Made by a program: the position numbers and the translations under genes. The notes under the pieces are model-generated. The model did not search any database, was not told where the DNA came from, and saw nothing but the letters and a program-made list of their open reading frames with translations. From Erwinia aphidicola (lineage in GTDB: Bacteria > Pseudomonadota > Gammaproteobacteria > Enterobacterales > Enterobacteriaceae), in contig NZ_JAMKCQ010000001.1 of assembly GCF_024169515.1 (NCBI RefSeq), positions 4,216,001-4,280,000 on the forward strand: DNA of 64,000 nucleotides. The letters run 5' to 3'. Each line of letters starts with the position of its first letter. The stretch's first letter is position 1. Below, piece after piece: positions 54,470 to 63,763 of this stretch.

Positions 54470-55590
54470 GTATAAAGCTCCCGGGTAATCAGACAGAGCG
54501 CTCCTGTTTGTTGTGGTGTTTGGTAAATAAGTAGCTGGTCTTTGTCAGTTTCATTTGCAGCTTCAACCATCATTGCCAAAGAGAGTGGAATGGCCATCTC
54601 TCCCGGGGGGCCAAATGAAAAGTCAATTGAGTGTAGCGGCCTGTCTTCAGGTAATGACCAGTTGTTATCTGTTGCATATTGCATAATATCTGCAGTTGTT
54701 TTTACTGGGTTACCAGAGAGCCAGATGTATTCAAGACTCTGTTTATCAGCACCGCTATATTCAAAAAACATGTTTAGATCGCCAGTGAATCCCCCAGGTT
54801 CCAGCGGCATTATGCGATTCAAAGCAGCAATAACCGGAAAAGCCTGCTGGCGGGCAAAGTCAGGAGAAGCGATCAACTGGGCTGAAATAAACTCACTCGC
54901 CTGCCCAGGAGCAAGTGCCGGCCAGTCCTGCAGGCAGAGCATCAAAATAAAACCGTCAGTTTCATTAGAATCATAGAAAGAGTGGATTGGTGCGATAGAG
55001 TCTGTTATTTCAGGAACCAAGTCCCACTGTTTAAAAATAGCCTCCTTGCTCTTTTTAACTAACTTCCCTGCATCTTGCATAACATAAATAGAATGCAATA
55101 AATAACGATAGTGAGGACATTGCTTTTCAAGTTGTAGATCTAACTTTTTCATTAGCGAGGGATAATCATACAAGGGGTCGAATAGTGGACGTGCTCTTTG
55201 GGGACAGGCAGGAACATCTTTGAAGTCTGCCAGCAGCGCTTTCATGCCTTTCTCTTCAGGAGAAAACAGAACGTTTCCCACAACTGCAAGCTGCCGACGA
55301 CTCCAATTTCGCCATTCGTCCTTAGTCCGCTCTTTCTCGACATTCCAACTGAGGCTGGCAGCCACTGACTGCTCATAGCGATTAAACACAACACCGAACG
55401 TACATAGCCAAAGTAAAAACGCAGGAAGAATGCCATACAGCAAAGCGTTAATATAATCCGTTATTTTCAGCATCCAGATACTCAAGAGAAAGCCTGCTGC
55501 CAGCATAATAATTAATGCGAGCACCCACAACCTAAGTTTCGGTCTTGACAGCGCTTGCTTTTCTGGAATATCAGGTATTGGCCATGCCAT
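54466..55590 (-). CDS. Unrecognised two-span membrane protein between PAAR gene and tssM
   Basis: A 374-residue protein that I cannot assign. Two hydrophobic segments near the N-terminus (LWVLALIIMLAAGFLLSIWM, about 21-40, and ALLYGILPAFLLWLCTFGVV, about 49-68) are followed by a large soluble domain with several Cys and acidic patches (SFYDSNETDGFILMLCLQDW). There is no lipobox or toxin motif I recognise. Its stop overlaps the tssM start, so it is co-translated with a core gene. AT-rich like the cargo genes before it. Could be an effector-related, adaptor or accessory membrane protein. Confidence 0.75.
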   Translation of the reverse strand: MAWPIPDIPEKQALSRPKLRLWVLALIIMLAAGFLLSIWMLKITDYINALLYGILPAFLLWLCTFGVVFNRYEQSVAASLSWNVEKERTKDEWRNWSRRQLAVVGNVLFSPEEKGMKALLADFKDVPACPQRARPLFDPLYDYPSLMKKLDLQLEKQCPHYRYLLHSIYVMQDAGKLVKKSKEAIFKQWDLVPEITDSIAPIHSFYDSNETDGFILMLCLQDWPALAPGQASEFISAQLIASPDFARQQAFPVIAALNRIMPLEPGGFTGDLNMFFEYSGADKQSLEYIWLSGNPVKTTADIMQYATDNNWSLPEDRPLHSIDFSFGPPGEMAIPLSLAMMVEAANETDKDQLLIYQTPQQTGALCLITRELYT

Positions 55591-55715
55591 ATTAAATCAT
55601 TCCATTTTAATGTATTACCATTACAATGAAAAACACAAAGCCAGTGGCGTTGTTTTTCATCACGCATTGTTATTTATCAGATTAAAAAAACAAAAATACC
55701 AGGTAGATTAAATAC

Positions 55716-55991
55716 TCATTTAGAATAGCAGTCCAGAATCGATGGAATAATTCGCGCGCGGCAAGGACAGGAACTATAACTCTCAAGTGTACCAGCCAGT
55801 GTTACTCCCTCGTCAAACGAGCCATCTACGCCGCCTAATATTTTATATGTACCGGCGTGGTTGCCGCATGAGACCATATCTCCTGCCCTTGCTGTAGCGA
55901 TACCATCCCATAAAAAAGTGGAGTCACCCGTTAAAACCTTGCCGCCACAGGTGGTGGCATCACCTATTCTCAAAAAATACCCTCCGCTCAT
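55716..55991 (-). CDS. PAAR-domain T6SS spike tip protein
   Basis: A 91-residue protein starting MSGGYFLRIGDATTCGGKVL, the usual N-terminus of PAAR proteins that form the sharp, zinc-stabilised cone on VgrG. It is a bare PAAR domain with no toxin extension; residues 75-91 are a short Cys-containing tail. AAGGAAG precedes ATG 55991. The cargo that rides with it is probably the adjacent lipase bound to VgrG or PAAR. Confidence 0.85.
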   Translation of the reverse strand: MSGGYFLRIGDATTCGGKVLTGDSTFLWDGIATARAGDMVSCGNHAGTYKILGGVDGSFDEGVTLAGTLESYSSCPCRARIIPSILDCYSK

Positions 55992-56121
55992 TATGCTTCC
56001 TTACTTTAACAAGTGAAATTAGCATGGCAATACCATGCATACTTAAAGTCTTTGCCATTAAATACTTCATAGCCTTATAAAAATAACGGACTACTTACGA
56101 GAACAGATGGGTTATAAGCGG

Positions 56122-57207
56122 TCATTTATAGCGCAGTGAATTGACCAGCCGGTCCCAGATTTCAATCATCTGTGCTTCGCTGTATTGCGTTTTCAAGCTT
56201 TCGTTGGCTATACCTATGGTTAGCCACGGTTTGTCTGGGCTAGCATCGGCTTCGTTAGCATATAGATCAAATTCATAGTTCGGGAAAACAACCTTCCCTT
56301 TTGTCTCTGTATCAATAATATTTTGCTTGCCGGCAGACAACCATGCCTGGGAGGATATGCCACCCGGTGAGAGTTTGTATTTTTTTATCGTGTATTGACT
56401 GTCTAAATTGAGATATTTTTCAATTTCAGCGCTGCGATTAAAGAGGGTGTCACTTGAACCTTTATAAGTATTATTTGTGAATACACCGAATACAAAATCA
56501 TCATTCTTATAACTGAATGTTACTTTTTCCTTATGATATAGACCATCATCCCTGATAAACCCATTCGGAATGCATACCCCTTTCCCCCTCGGAATTTCCT
56601 CATCCTTTCGGCCACTTAAGCGCGAAATCAACGATTGCAACGCTGCCAGCTTAGCGGGTTTTTCATTCATCTGTGACTCAGTAAAACCTGCCTTAACATA
56701 TGTTTTTTTTCTTTCCACATACTTAGGATCTGACAAATCAAGTATTTCAGTCGTGATGGTAAAAGCCGTCATATTAACATATATGTGGGCCTCTAAGACT
56801 CTACCAAGATCGTCCTCTCCTGAAATATTCCTGTCAAAAATAACACCTTTACCTTCAGGAAGCAGGATTTTCTCTTTTATAAACGGGGTGTTTTGCGGGT
56901 CATTTCCGGGCTTATTAATGGAACCTCGTAATTCCTGTTCCCTCAGCCGTATCCGCTGCTGAAAGGCCGGCGGGTAGATCCACTTGCTGCTGATTTTAAA
57001 GTCATCGATAAAAACCATATCGTGCAGCTGGTTGTTAAATGACTGCGGCACATCAATGATATAGCGCCCGATGCACTGCGGTTTGGTCTCGGCAAACAGG
57101 GTGTTGATCACCGCACTGTCATTCATCGGTGACCGGACGGCTATAGCTTGGGCAACAGACATTAGGCAGGCCAGCGATAGCGCAACGCAGTAATGGAAAA
57201 TTTTCAT
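56122..57207 (-). CDS. Tli4-type T6SS immunity protein, third tandem copy
   Basis: A 361-residue periplasmic protein with signal peptide MKIFHYCVALSLACLMSVAQ followed by A. Its N-terminal part holds VINTLFAETKPQCIGRYIID and DDFKISSKWIYPPAFQQRIR, the centre LAALQSLISRLSGRKDEEIP and GKGVCIPNGFIRDDG, and the C-terminus QYSEAQMIEIWDRLVNSLRY, all shared with its two neighbours; the segments between differ. The fold and position match Tli4-type immunity to Tle4 phospholipases. Start 57207 is chosen for AAGGA and the signal peptide. The 1158-bp spacing to the next copy marks a tandem duplication. Confidence 0.82.
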   Translation of the reverse strand: MKIFHYCVALSLACLMSVAQAIAVRSPMNDSAVINTLFAETKPQCIGRYIIDVPQSFNNQLHDMVFIDDFKISSKWIYPPAFQQRIRLREQELRGSINKPGNDPQNTPFIKEKILLPEGKGVIFDRNISGEDDLGRVLEAHIYVNMTAFTITTEILDLSDPKYVERKKTYVKAGFTESQMNEKPAKLAALQSLISRLSGRKDEEIPRGKGVCIPNGFIRDDGLYHKEKVTFSYKNDDFVFGVFTNNTYKGSSDTLFNRSAEIEKYLNLDSQYTIKKYKLSPGGISSQAWLSAGKQNIIDTETKGKVVFPNYEFDLYANEADASPDKPWLTIGIANESLKTQYSEAQMIEIWDRLVNSLRYK

Positions 57208-57238
57208 GATAAGCATCCTTGCATTGCTTTTAAACAGT

Positions 57239-57262
57239 GGCTCCCAGGAAAACCGGAGAGCC
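57239..57262 (-). other. Intercistronic hairpin between the second and third Tli4 copies
   Basis: GGCTC(T)CC and GG(G)AGCC form an RNA stem in the 72-bp gap, with no T-run after it, so a structural or stability element rather than a terminator. The same hairpin recurs at 58396-58419 between the first and second copies, since the gap was duplicated with the gene. Confidence 0.5.
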
Positions 57263-57279
57263 ATAAGCAACTCAATTAG

Positions 57280-58365
57280 TTATTTGTAGCGCAGTGAATT
57301 GACCAGCCGGTTCCAGATTTCAATCATCTGCGCTTCGCTGTATTGCGTTCTTAGATACTCGCTGCTGAGGCCAATATTAAGGTTGGGTTTTTCAGGAGTG
57401 GCATCCCGCTCATTAGCATAAAGATCAAAATCATAGAAAGTGTTCTTTTCAACTTCGTTGCTTACCGAATTCCTGAGATTTTGAGTACCACCAAACAGCC
57501 ACATTTCAGTGGCAATACCATTAATGGTCCGCGCCTCTTTTTTAATGCTGTACTCATTAGAGGTTTTCAGCGCTTCATTAATTTGCGCACTGCGGTTAAA
57601 CAGAGTGTCATCTGAACCCATGAATTCGCTATTTGTATAAAGACCAAAACTCAAGTCCTCATTGACATATCGGAAGGTGATTTTTTCAATGTGCTTAGCG
57701 CTATCATCCCTGATAAACCCGTTAGGAATACACACCCCTTTTCCCCTCGGAATTTCCTCATCCTTTCGGCCACTTAAGCGCGAAATCAACGATTGCAGCG
57801 CAGCCAGCTTAGCGGGCTTAGTGTTTGCATCGGCCTCGGTAAACCCCCTGGCTATATATCTGGCTTTCTTTTCTTTATTTTTTTCACCTGAAAAATCACG
57901 AAATTCCGCAGTTATCACAAAGGCCACATAGTTGACATAAACATGAGCCTCAAGCTGGCGGTAAATATCAGGAGTATCCGATTCATTATGATCATAAATC
58001 ACACCCCGACCATCAGGTAAGGTAATGACTTCCTTTAAATACGGGGCGTCTTCCGGTTCGTTTTCCGGTTTATTAATCGCGTCCCGCAGTTCCTGCTCTC
58101 TCAGCCTTATCCGCTGCTGGAAGGCCGGTGGGTAGATCCATTTGCTGCTAATTTTGAAGTCATCGATAAAAATCATATCGCGCAGCTGGTTGTTAAATGA
58201 CTGCGGCACATCAATGATATAACGCCCGATGCACTGGGGTTTGGTTTCGGCAAACAGGGTGTTGATCACCGCACTGTCGTTAATCGGTGACGGGACGGCT
58301 ATAGCTTGAGTAAAAGATATGAGGCAGGCCAGCGATAGCGCAACGCAGTAATGGAAAATTTTCAT
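57280..58365 (-). CDS. Tli4-type T6SS immunity protein, second tandem copy
   Basis: 361 residues with signal peptide MKIFHYCVALSLACLISFTQ followed by A; nearly identical to the third copy through the first 90 residues and in the central and C-terminal conserved blocks, but distinct at about 105-170 and 235-320 (for example RQLEAHVYVNYVAFVITAEF, YVNEDLSFGLYTNSEFMGSD). Start 58365 follows AAGGA as in the third copy. Probable periplasmic protection against a Tle4 lipase; whether it covers the adjacent effector or a different allele is unknown. Confidence 0.82.
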   Translation of the reverse strand: MKIFHYCVALSLACLISFTQAIAVPSPINDSAVINTLFAETKPQCIGRYIIDVPQSFNNQLRDMIFIDDFKISSKWIYPPAFQQRIRLREQELRDAINKPENEPEDAPYLKEVITLPDGRGVIYDHNESDTPDIYRQLEAHVYVNYVAFVITAEFRDFSGEKNKEKKARYIARGFTEADANTKPAKLAALQSLISRLSGRKDEEIPRGKGVCIPNGFIRDDSAKHIEKITFRYVNEDLSFGLYTNSEFMGSDDTLFNRSAQINEALKTSNEYSIKKEARTINGIATEMWLFGGTQNLRNSVSNEVEKNTFYDFDLYANERDATPEKPNLNIGLSSEYLRTQYSEAQMIEIWNRLVNSLRYK

Positions 58366-58436
58366 GATAAGCATCCTTGCACCGTTTCAAACAGTGGCTC
58401 CCAGGAAAACCGAAGAGCCATAAGCGACTCAATTCG

Positions 58437-59534
58437 TTATTTGTAACGAAGTGAATTAACCAGCCGGCCCCAGATTTCAATCATCTGTGCTTCGCTGTAT
58501 TGCGTTTTCAGGTACTCACTGCTAAGACTAATATTGATGCTGGGTTTCTCAGGTGTGGCATCCCGTTCATTTGCATTAAGCATAAATCTATAAAAGGTAT
58601 TCTTTTCATCTTCATTGGTCACTGGATCTGTAATCGTCTGATTTCCACCGAACAGCCATACCTCGGAAGGAATACCGCCAGGAGTAAGCGTCATTTTCTT
58701 TATGCTATATTTATTTGATGTTTTGAGCGCTTCATTGATTTGCGCGCTGCGATTAAACAGTGTGTCATCCGACCCCAAATATTCACTATTTGTATAAAGA
58801 CCAAAACTCAAATCCTCATTGACATATCGGAAGGTGATTTTTTCTATGTGCTTAGCGCCATCATCCCTGATAAACCCGTTCGGAATACACACCCCTTTCC
58901 CCCTCGGAATTTCCTCATCCTTTCGGCCACTTAAGCGTGAGATCAACGACTGCAGTGCGGCCAGCTTGGCGGGTTTGGTGTTTGTTTGATCTTCCGTTGT
59001 AGTTTTAAGATATTCAGCTTTCCTTTCCTTGTATTTCGGTGCCGAAAAATCTCGAATATCTGCCGTAATTATAAATGCAACCATGTTAACGTAAACATGA
59101 GCTTCCAGCCTTCGATAAAGGTCATCTGAGCCTGGTCTGTTGCTATCAAATATCACACCTTTACCTTCAGGAAGCAGGATTTTCTCTTTTATAAACGGGC
59201 CGTTTTGCGGATCGTTCCCGGGCTTATTAATCGAATCTCGTAATTCCTGCTCCCTAAGCCTTACCCGCTGCTGAAAGGCTGGCGGATAGACCCACTTGCT
59301 GCTGATTTTAAAGTCATCGATAAAAATCATATCGTGCAGCTGGTTGTTAAATGACTGCGGCACATCAATGATATAGCGCCCGATGCACTGCGGTTTGGTT
59401 TCGGCAAACAGGGTGTTGATCACAGCACTCTCCTTCTGCGTGATAGGCGGTAATGTAGCGGCCAGGGTCGGGGTAGCAAGCAGCATGCTGCTGGCCAGCA
59501 GCGCTAACAAAGTAAATTTCTGGACAGATTTCAT
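58437..59534 (-). CDS. Tli4-type T6SS immunity protein, first copy, coupled to the lipase
   Basis: A 365-residue periplasmic protein with a different signal peptide from the other two copies (MKSVQKFTLLALLASSMLLA, then TPTLAA) but the same conserved blocks afterwards. Its ATG overlaps the effector stop (ATGA at 59534-59531), so it is translated together with the lipase and is the best candidate for the cognate immunity protein. Compare TplEi/Tli4 of Pseudomonas, also encoded beside its lipase. Confidence 0.85.
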   Translation of the reverse strand: MKSVQKFTLLALLASSMLLATPTLAATLPPITQKESAVINTLFAETKPQCIGRYIIDVPQSFNNQLHDMIFIDDFKISSKWVYPPAFQQRVRLREQELRDSINKPGNDPQNGPFIKEKILLPEGKGVIFDSNRPGSDDLYRRLEAHVYVNMVAFIITADIRDFSAPKYKERKAEYLKTTTEDQTNTKPAKLAALQSLISRLSGRKDEEIPRGKGVCIPNGFIRDDGAKHIEKITFRYVNEDLSFGLYTNSEYLGSDDTLFNRSAQINEALKTSNKYSIKKMTLTPGGIPSEVWLFGGNQTITDPVTNEDEKNTFYRFMLNANERDATPEKPSINISLSSEYLKTQYSEAQMIEIWGRLVNSLRYK

Positions 59535-61201
59535 GGAACCGGGACCTCCTGCACCATTTTCACAATCGCCCGCAGGGTAAATTGCAGGGCCGGTCGTTTA
59601 GAGATATCTTTCAGGCTGCTGACGTCATAGGCTTTCTGATGGTCAACATTGGTTGCCAGCACGCTTTTGATACTGCTGCTATGAAGTATAGTGTTCAGTG
59701 ACTCCACCGGCACCGTACCGTCGCCCGGGGTGTTGGATGACACGACGTGATAAAGCTGAGAGCGATGAAACGGCAGCGGAACCTCACGGTAGTTGTTTGG
59801 CAGTTTCCTGTCACTCTCATGCATGTTTTTCGGGAAAGTTCGGGATGTTTTTTTCCAGCTTAGCTTTCCGTCGGAGTCAATTTTATGACCATAAAATGCA
59901 TAGGTATTAGGGTGATATCCCCATTTATCCAACTGGGTAATAAACTGACGAACACTGTCATCTACCAATTCGCGATAGGCATTCCAGTTGCGTTTAATCA
60001 CCGCCGCATTCTTATCGATAATATCGGCCTCATACAGTCGGTACCACAGGGTTTCATTGAGGTAGATTTCGCCAAACGGGTCCCGGGCCTTTGGCAGTTT
60101 GAGATCGCTGCCATCCTCACTGCCCCCCTCCACCGTCAACCATGGCGCGCCACCGAGGTATTTAGCAGAGGGCAGCAGCTGCAGCGGTGCCGGGGCACGG
60201 GCTAACACTGGCATCAGCTCCTGCGCCGTTTTGCCCAGCACCGTTCCCGCCATCCCCTCCTGCCCCGCGCCGACTTTCATACGGCGGTACGCCGCCGGGG
60301 AACCGAGGTCAGGGATAACGCCGTGCACAATGCCAAGGATTTTATCCTTAGCCCCTGAAATCTGCGAGGCATAGCGCGCTACCAGCCCCCCCATCGAATG
60401 GGTGACGATGATGACTTTCTCCTGCCCGGCGGGAAACGCCATGCCGTGAGAGTGCTCATGTTTGTAGAGGTCAATCACCTCGTCGATATAGTTAACCAGC
60501 CCTTCGGCCGAGGTTTTATTATCCTGCAGCCAGTTATAGCCGTAGACATGGAGCGGCAATAAAAAATTTCGGAAGTGATCAAGCTCCTGCTGAGTCATTA
60601 CGGATTCGCCACTAATCTCGTCTACTTTATCCTGCGACAGCGGCCTGCCCACCAGCTGGCTTAACACGCCGCCTTTCCCCCGGGCGGGCGTGGCGTAATT
60701 CACCAGGTCCTGCTGCCAGTCATCCAGCAGTGCCCCTTGGAAGACGCTTAAAAACTTGCCGTAGCTGAAGGATAAAATCTCGCCCCAGCCGCGTTCGCTG
60801 CGGGTTGGAAACATTTTTCCGTCATCGGATAACGGTGAAGAGAAACTTTGGTCGATATCGCCACGGTTATCCACCTTTGTAGTATCCGGGTTGAGCAACT
60901 CTCGTCGATTATCTCCATTTTTCGATGCCCATTCCCAATACACCCCCACCTGACTGTCGCCGCGCCAGATAGCCTCTGGCTGATCACCCTGGCTCGACAT
61001 CAGATTCGTCCCCATCACGCCAGGGAGAAAAATAACCGGGATAACCTTAATCGGTGGCTGCAGCAGCACCGCCCTGGCATTCAATGATTTTTTCTGGTTC
61101 TGGATACCGTGCCAGTTGACGAGCCCGTGCTGATCCCACTCCGGCAGTATGTAGGTCACATGCTGACCGTCACCGCTTCCCGCTGGTTTTTGTTCCGCCA
61201 T
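59531..61201 (-). CDS. Tle4-like T6SS phospholipase effector
   Basis: A 556-residue alpha/beta-hydrolase. A lipase-like oxyanion region PVIFLPGVMGTNL lies near residues 55-67 and the nucleophile elbow is VTHSMGGLVARY with S269 (a variant of GxSxG with Thr first). SNTPGDGTVPVES near the C-terminus probably supplies the acid and NVDHQKAYD the histidine. There is no signal peptide or PAAR/MIX domain, so it must be delivered by binding VgrG or PAAR. It lies 60 bp after vgrG and is followed by three immunity paralogues, the arrangement of Tle4/Tli4 pairs that attack periplasmic-face phospholipids. AAGGA supports start 61201. Confidence 0.86.
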   Translation of the reverse strand: MAEQKPAGSGDGQHVTYILPEWDQHGLVNWHGIQNQKKSLNARAVLLQPPIKVIPVIFLPGVMGTNLMSSQGDQPEAIWRGDSQVGVYWEWASKNGDNRRELLNPDTTKVDNRGDIDQSFSSPLSDDGKMFPTRSERGWGEILSFSYGKFLSVFQGALLDDWQQDLVNYATPARGKGGVLSQLVGRPLSQDKVDEISGESVMTQQELDHFRNFLLPLHVYGYNWLQDNKTSAEGLVNYIDEVIDLYKHEHSHGMAFPAGQEKVIIVTHSMGGLVARYASQISGAKDKILGIVHGVIPDLGSPAAYRRMKVGAGQEGMAGTVLGKTAQELMPVLARAPAPLQLLPSAKYLGGAPWLTVEGGSEDGSDLKLPKARDPFGEIYLNETLWYRLYEADIIDKNAAVIKRNWNAYRELVDDSVRQFITQLDKWGYHPNTYAFYGHKIDSDGKLSWKKTSRTFPKNMHESDRKLPNNYREVPLPFHRSQLYHVVSSNTPGDGTVPVESLNTILHSSSIKSVLATNVDHQKAYDVSSLKDISKRPALQFTLRAIVKMVQEVPVP

Positions 61202-61261
61202 TCGTTCCATCCTTTTTGTTCAGGTGCTGACTTAATCGTTACGTTCACTGGCGCCTTCCCT

Positions 61262-63763
61262 TTAGCTTTTTTTCGGCAAAGTCGCGCTGTGTGAGTCAAT
61301 GTCGACATTATTCTGCGTTGCCGTTTCGCCCAAGCCTGAGGTTGCCAGGGTTTGCTGTATGCCGTCGCCATTTTTAAACGTTAACTGCTGGCCCGCCACG
61401 GGAGAGCGGTCTGACAGGCGCAGCACCCTGGGCGTTACTGCAAAATCACTGGTGCTCCACTGCTGAGCCGCCACGTTGATACTTTGCCCGCCGAACTTTT
61501 GCCACACCGCTGCACGCTGAATGATGTTATCGGGTGCACCGCACTCTATAGAGCCACCCGCGATGCGAATATATCCGCCACCGCTGCTTAAAATGATTTC
61601 CTGTTTGGCACTGATAAACAGTTTTCCTTCGCTGCTGGAAATACGAATATCCTTCAGCGCATCCAGCGTCATCTCATCACTCTGAGCCTGGATTTCTATT
61701 TTCCCCCGGCTGGCAAAGAGTTTTATCCCCAGCTTGTTGGCAAACAGACTGATCGCATCCCCCGCCGCCACGGTGAATTTCTTGACTACGCTAAAATCAG
61801 TGTTTTTACCGCTGGTGCTGATGATATTTTCCCCCGCCGCGAGCTGCAGACTGGCCGGGGTGGCCTGAGCAATACCCGCCGGGGCGCTCAGCAACAGTGC
61901 CGATTTCTTCAACTCGGTCAGGCTCTCTGCCAGCAGGGCTTTCTGTGACTGGATATCTGCCAGTTCAGCCTTGGCCGTTTCCACCGCGCTGCTTAATGCT
62001 TCTGCCTGCGACAGCGCCTGCTGTAACTGACCAAGCGCAGCCTGCATCTCCAGCTGCTGCCCCTGTGCCTTCTGCTGGCCGTCGGCGGTGATAAACAGTC
62101 CTTTCTCCGCACGGAGGCTGCCCCAGCTGTCGCTGCGCAGCTCGAACCCTTCGCCGCGCTTCTGCTTCTCGCTGTCCACCAGGTGGCCGAGATTCAGCTG
62201 GCTTTTGCCGCCGTACTCGGTGCTGAGCTTGATATGCTCCTGGCCCGCCGTATCGTCGAGGCGCAGCTTATTGTTCTTCGGCGTGCGCAGCACGTTGCGC
62301 TTGTAGTTGCGGATGGTGACGTGGTCGCCGTGCGCCGAGTCGTGCAGCACCCCGGCAATGTACGGGCGGTCCGGGTTGCCGTGCTCAAAGGCTATCGCCA
62401 CCTCAGTCCCAGCCAGCAGCGGCAGGTGCAGGCCGTAGGTGTCGCCCGCATAGGGGCGCGCCTGGCGTACCCACAGGCTTTCAAAGCCGGTTTCCCAGCC
62501 CGCGCGGTCAAACAGCATGTTGACGCGATAGCGCCCGTCGCGGTCAATATGGCCGTAGGCATCGTTCACCGTGGTACTGGTGACGCGCGCCGGCAGGGTT
62601 CCCGCCATCACCGGGTGCGGCAGCGGCACCGGGCGGAAGCCGTAGCGGCTGTTGAGCGGGATGCCGTCAAAGGCGGTTTCAAAGCTGCGGTCGCGCCGCG
62701 CGGTGCTGACGATGGCGGTGACCAGCACGCCGCTCTGGAATACCTCACTGACATCCTCCCCGCCGCTGACCTTCAGCTCACTGCCGGGGGCCAGCGCCGG
62801 GCAGCTGGTCACTGCCGCCACCCGCGTCTGGCCGTTCAGGTAGCGTTCGTGGCGCAGGCGGGCATAGAACGCGCCGCTCTCCGGGGCCGGGTTATGGCTG
62901 TAGCCGTCGCCCGGCGTCAGGTAGTTGTCCGCCCAGCGATAGGACTCACCGTAGGTGGTGTCGTCGCCGCCGGTGACGTCGGCCTGCACGTTCATATCTT
63001 CGAGGGCGTTGCGGTAGTTGTAGTCGCGCCCGCTGACGCTTTTCTCCACCACCGCAAAGCGGCTGGCGAGGTCCCACACCGAGTCGCTGGCCGCGTCGTG
63101 CATGCCGGAAGGCGGCACGGCGGGCAGCGTCAGCCCCTGCACATGGCCCTGCCTGCCGTCGTAAAACTCCACCACGTCGATGTGCAGGCGGGTGTCGGTG
63201 GTGAAGCGGAACCAGATGCCGACCTCGCCCAGCAGGCGGGTAATAAACGCCAGGTCGTCCTCGCCGTACTGCATCACCTGCTCGCGGCGCGGGTACGCGT
63301 TGTTGAGGGTGAAAACAAAGTCCTGCCCGCGCATCCCGTGGCGCTCGCGCAGGATTTTTTCCACAATCTGCGGCACCGACATATCCTGGTAGATGGCGTT
63401 CTGACGGCTGCGCGACAGCAGCGCCAGGCGGGGCTGCAGGGTGACGGCGTAGTGGGTCTGGTCGGCGCTGGTGCTGAGGCGCTCAAAGCCGGTCACCACG
63501 CCCTGCACCACGCGCACCGGCTGCTGGATCTTAATGCCCCAGCCCTGGTCAACCGGGGCCTGCAGGGTCAGCGAGGCCGCTTTCATCAGCATCGCCTCGC
63601 GGGTGATGGCATGGTCGGCGCTGGTGAACTCAATGCGCCAGCGGAACGGCTCGCTCAGGCGCTCCTCCCCCTTAAACGCCAGCACGTCGGGCCGGGACTG
63701 ACAGTCACGCACCGCCAGCAGGTGGTGACTATGGCTGAAAAAAGAGATCGGATTTTTGCTCAT
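61262..63763 (-). CDS. vgrG: VgrG spike protein (TssI)
   Basis: An 833-residue T6SS spike. The gp27-like N-terminal part (FKGEERLSEPFRWRIEFTSA, GVVTGFERLSTSADQTHYAV, VMQYGEDDLAFITRLLGEVG) is followed by the gp5-type OB fold (YGLHLPLLAGTEVAIAFEHG, NPDRPYIAGVLHDSAHGDHV) and DUF2345-type needle. A Gln/Ala-rich coiled coil (about 585-640) interrupts the needle, and the last 60 residues form a cargo-binding-like extension. No fused toxin domain. The 3' quarter is less GC-rich than the rest. It overlaps the ClpV stop (ATGA). Confidence 0.93.
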   Translation of the reverse strand: MSKNPISFFSHSHHLLAVRDCQSRPDVLAFKGEERLSEPFRWRIEFTSADHAITREAMLMKAASLTLQAPVDQGWGIKIQQPVRVVQGVVTGFERLSTSADQTHYAVTLQPRLALLSRSRQNAIYQDMSVPQIVEKILRERHGMRGQDFVFTLNNAYPRREQVMQYGEDDLAFITRLLGEVGIWFRFTTDTRLHIDVVEFYDGRQGHVQGLTLPAVPPSGMHDAASDSVWDLASRFAVVEKSVSGRDYNYRNALEDMNVQADVTGGDDTTYGESYRWADNYLTPGDGYSHNPAPESGAFYARLRHERYLNGQTRVAAVTSCPALAPGSELKVSGGEDVSEVFQSGVLVTAIVSTARRDRSFETAFDGIPLNSRYGFRPVPLPHPVMAGTLPARVTSTTVNDAYGHIDRDGRYRVNMLFDRAGWETGFESLWVRQARPYAGDTYGLHLPLLAGTEVAIAFEHGNPDRPYIAGVLHDSAHGDHVTIRNYKRNVLRTPKNNKLRLDDTAGQEHIKLSTEYGGKSQLNLGHLVDSEKQKRGEGFELRSDSWGSLRAEKGLFITADGQQKAQGQQLEMQAALGQLQQALSQAEALSSAVETAKAELADIQSQKALLAESLTELKKSALLLSAPAGIAQATPASLQLAAGENIISTSGKNTDFSVVKKFTVAAGDAISLFANKLGIKLFASRGKIEIQAQSDEMTLDALKDIRISSSEGKLFISAKQEIILSSGGGYIRIAGGSIECGAPDNIIQRAAVWQKFGGQSINVAAQQWSTSDFAVTPRVLRLSDRSPVAGQQLTFKNGDGIQQTLATSGLGETATQNNVDIDSHSATLPKKS

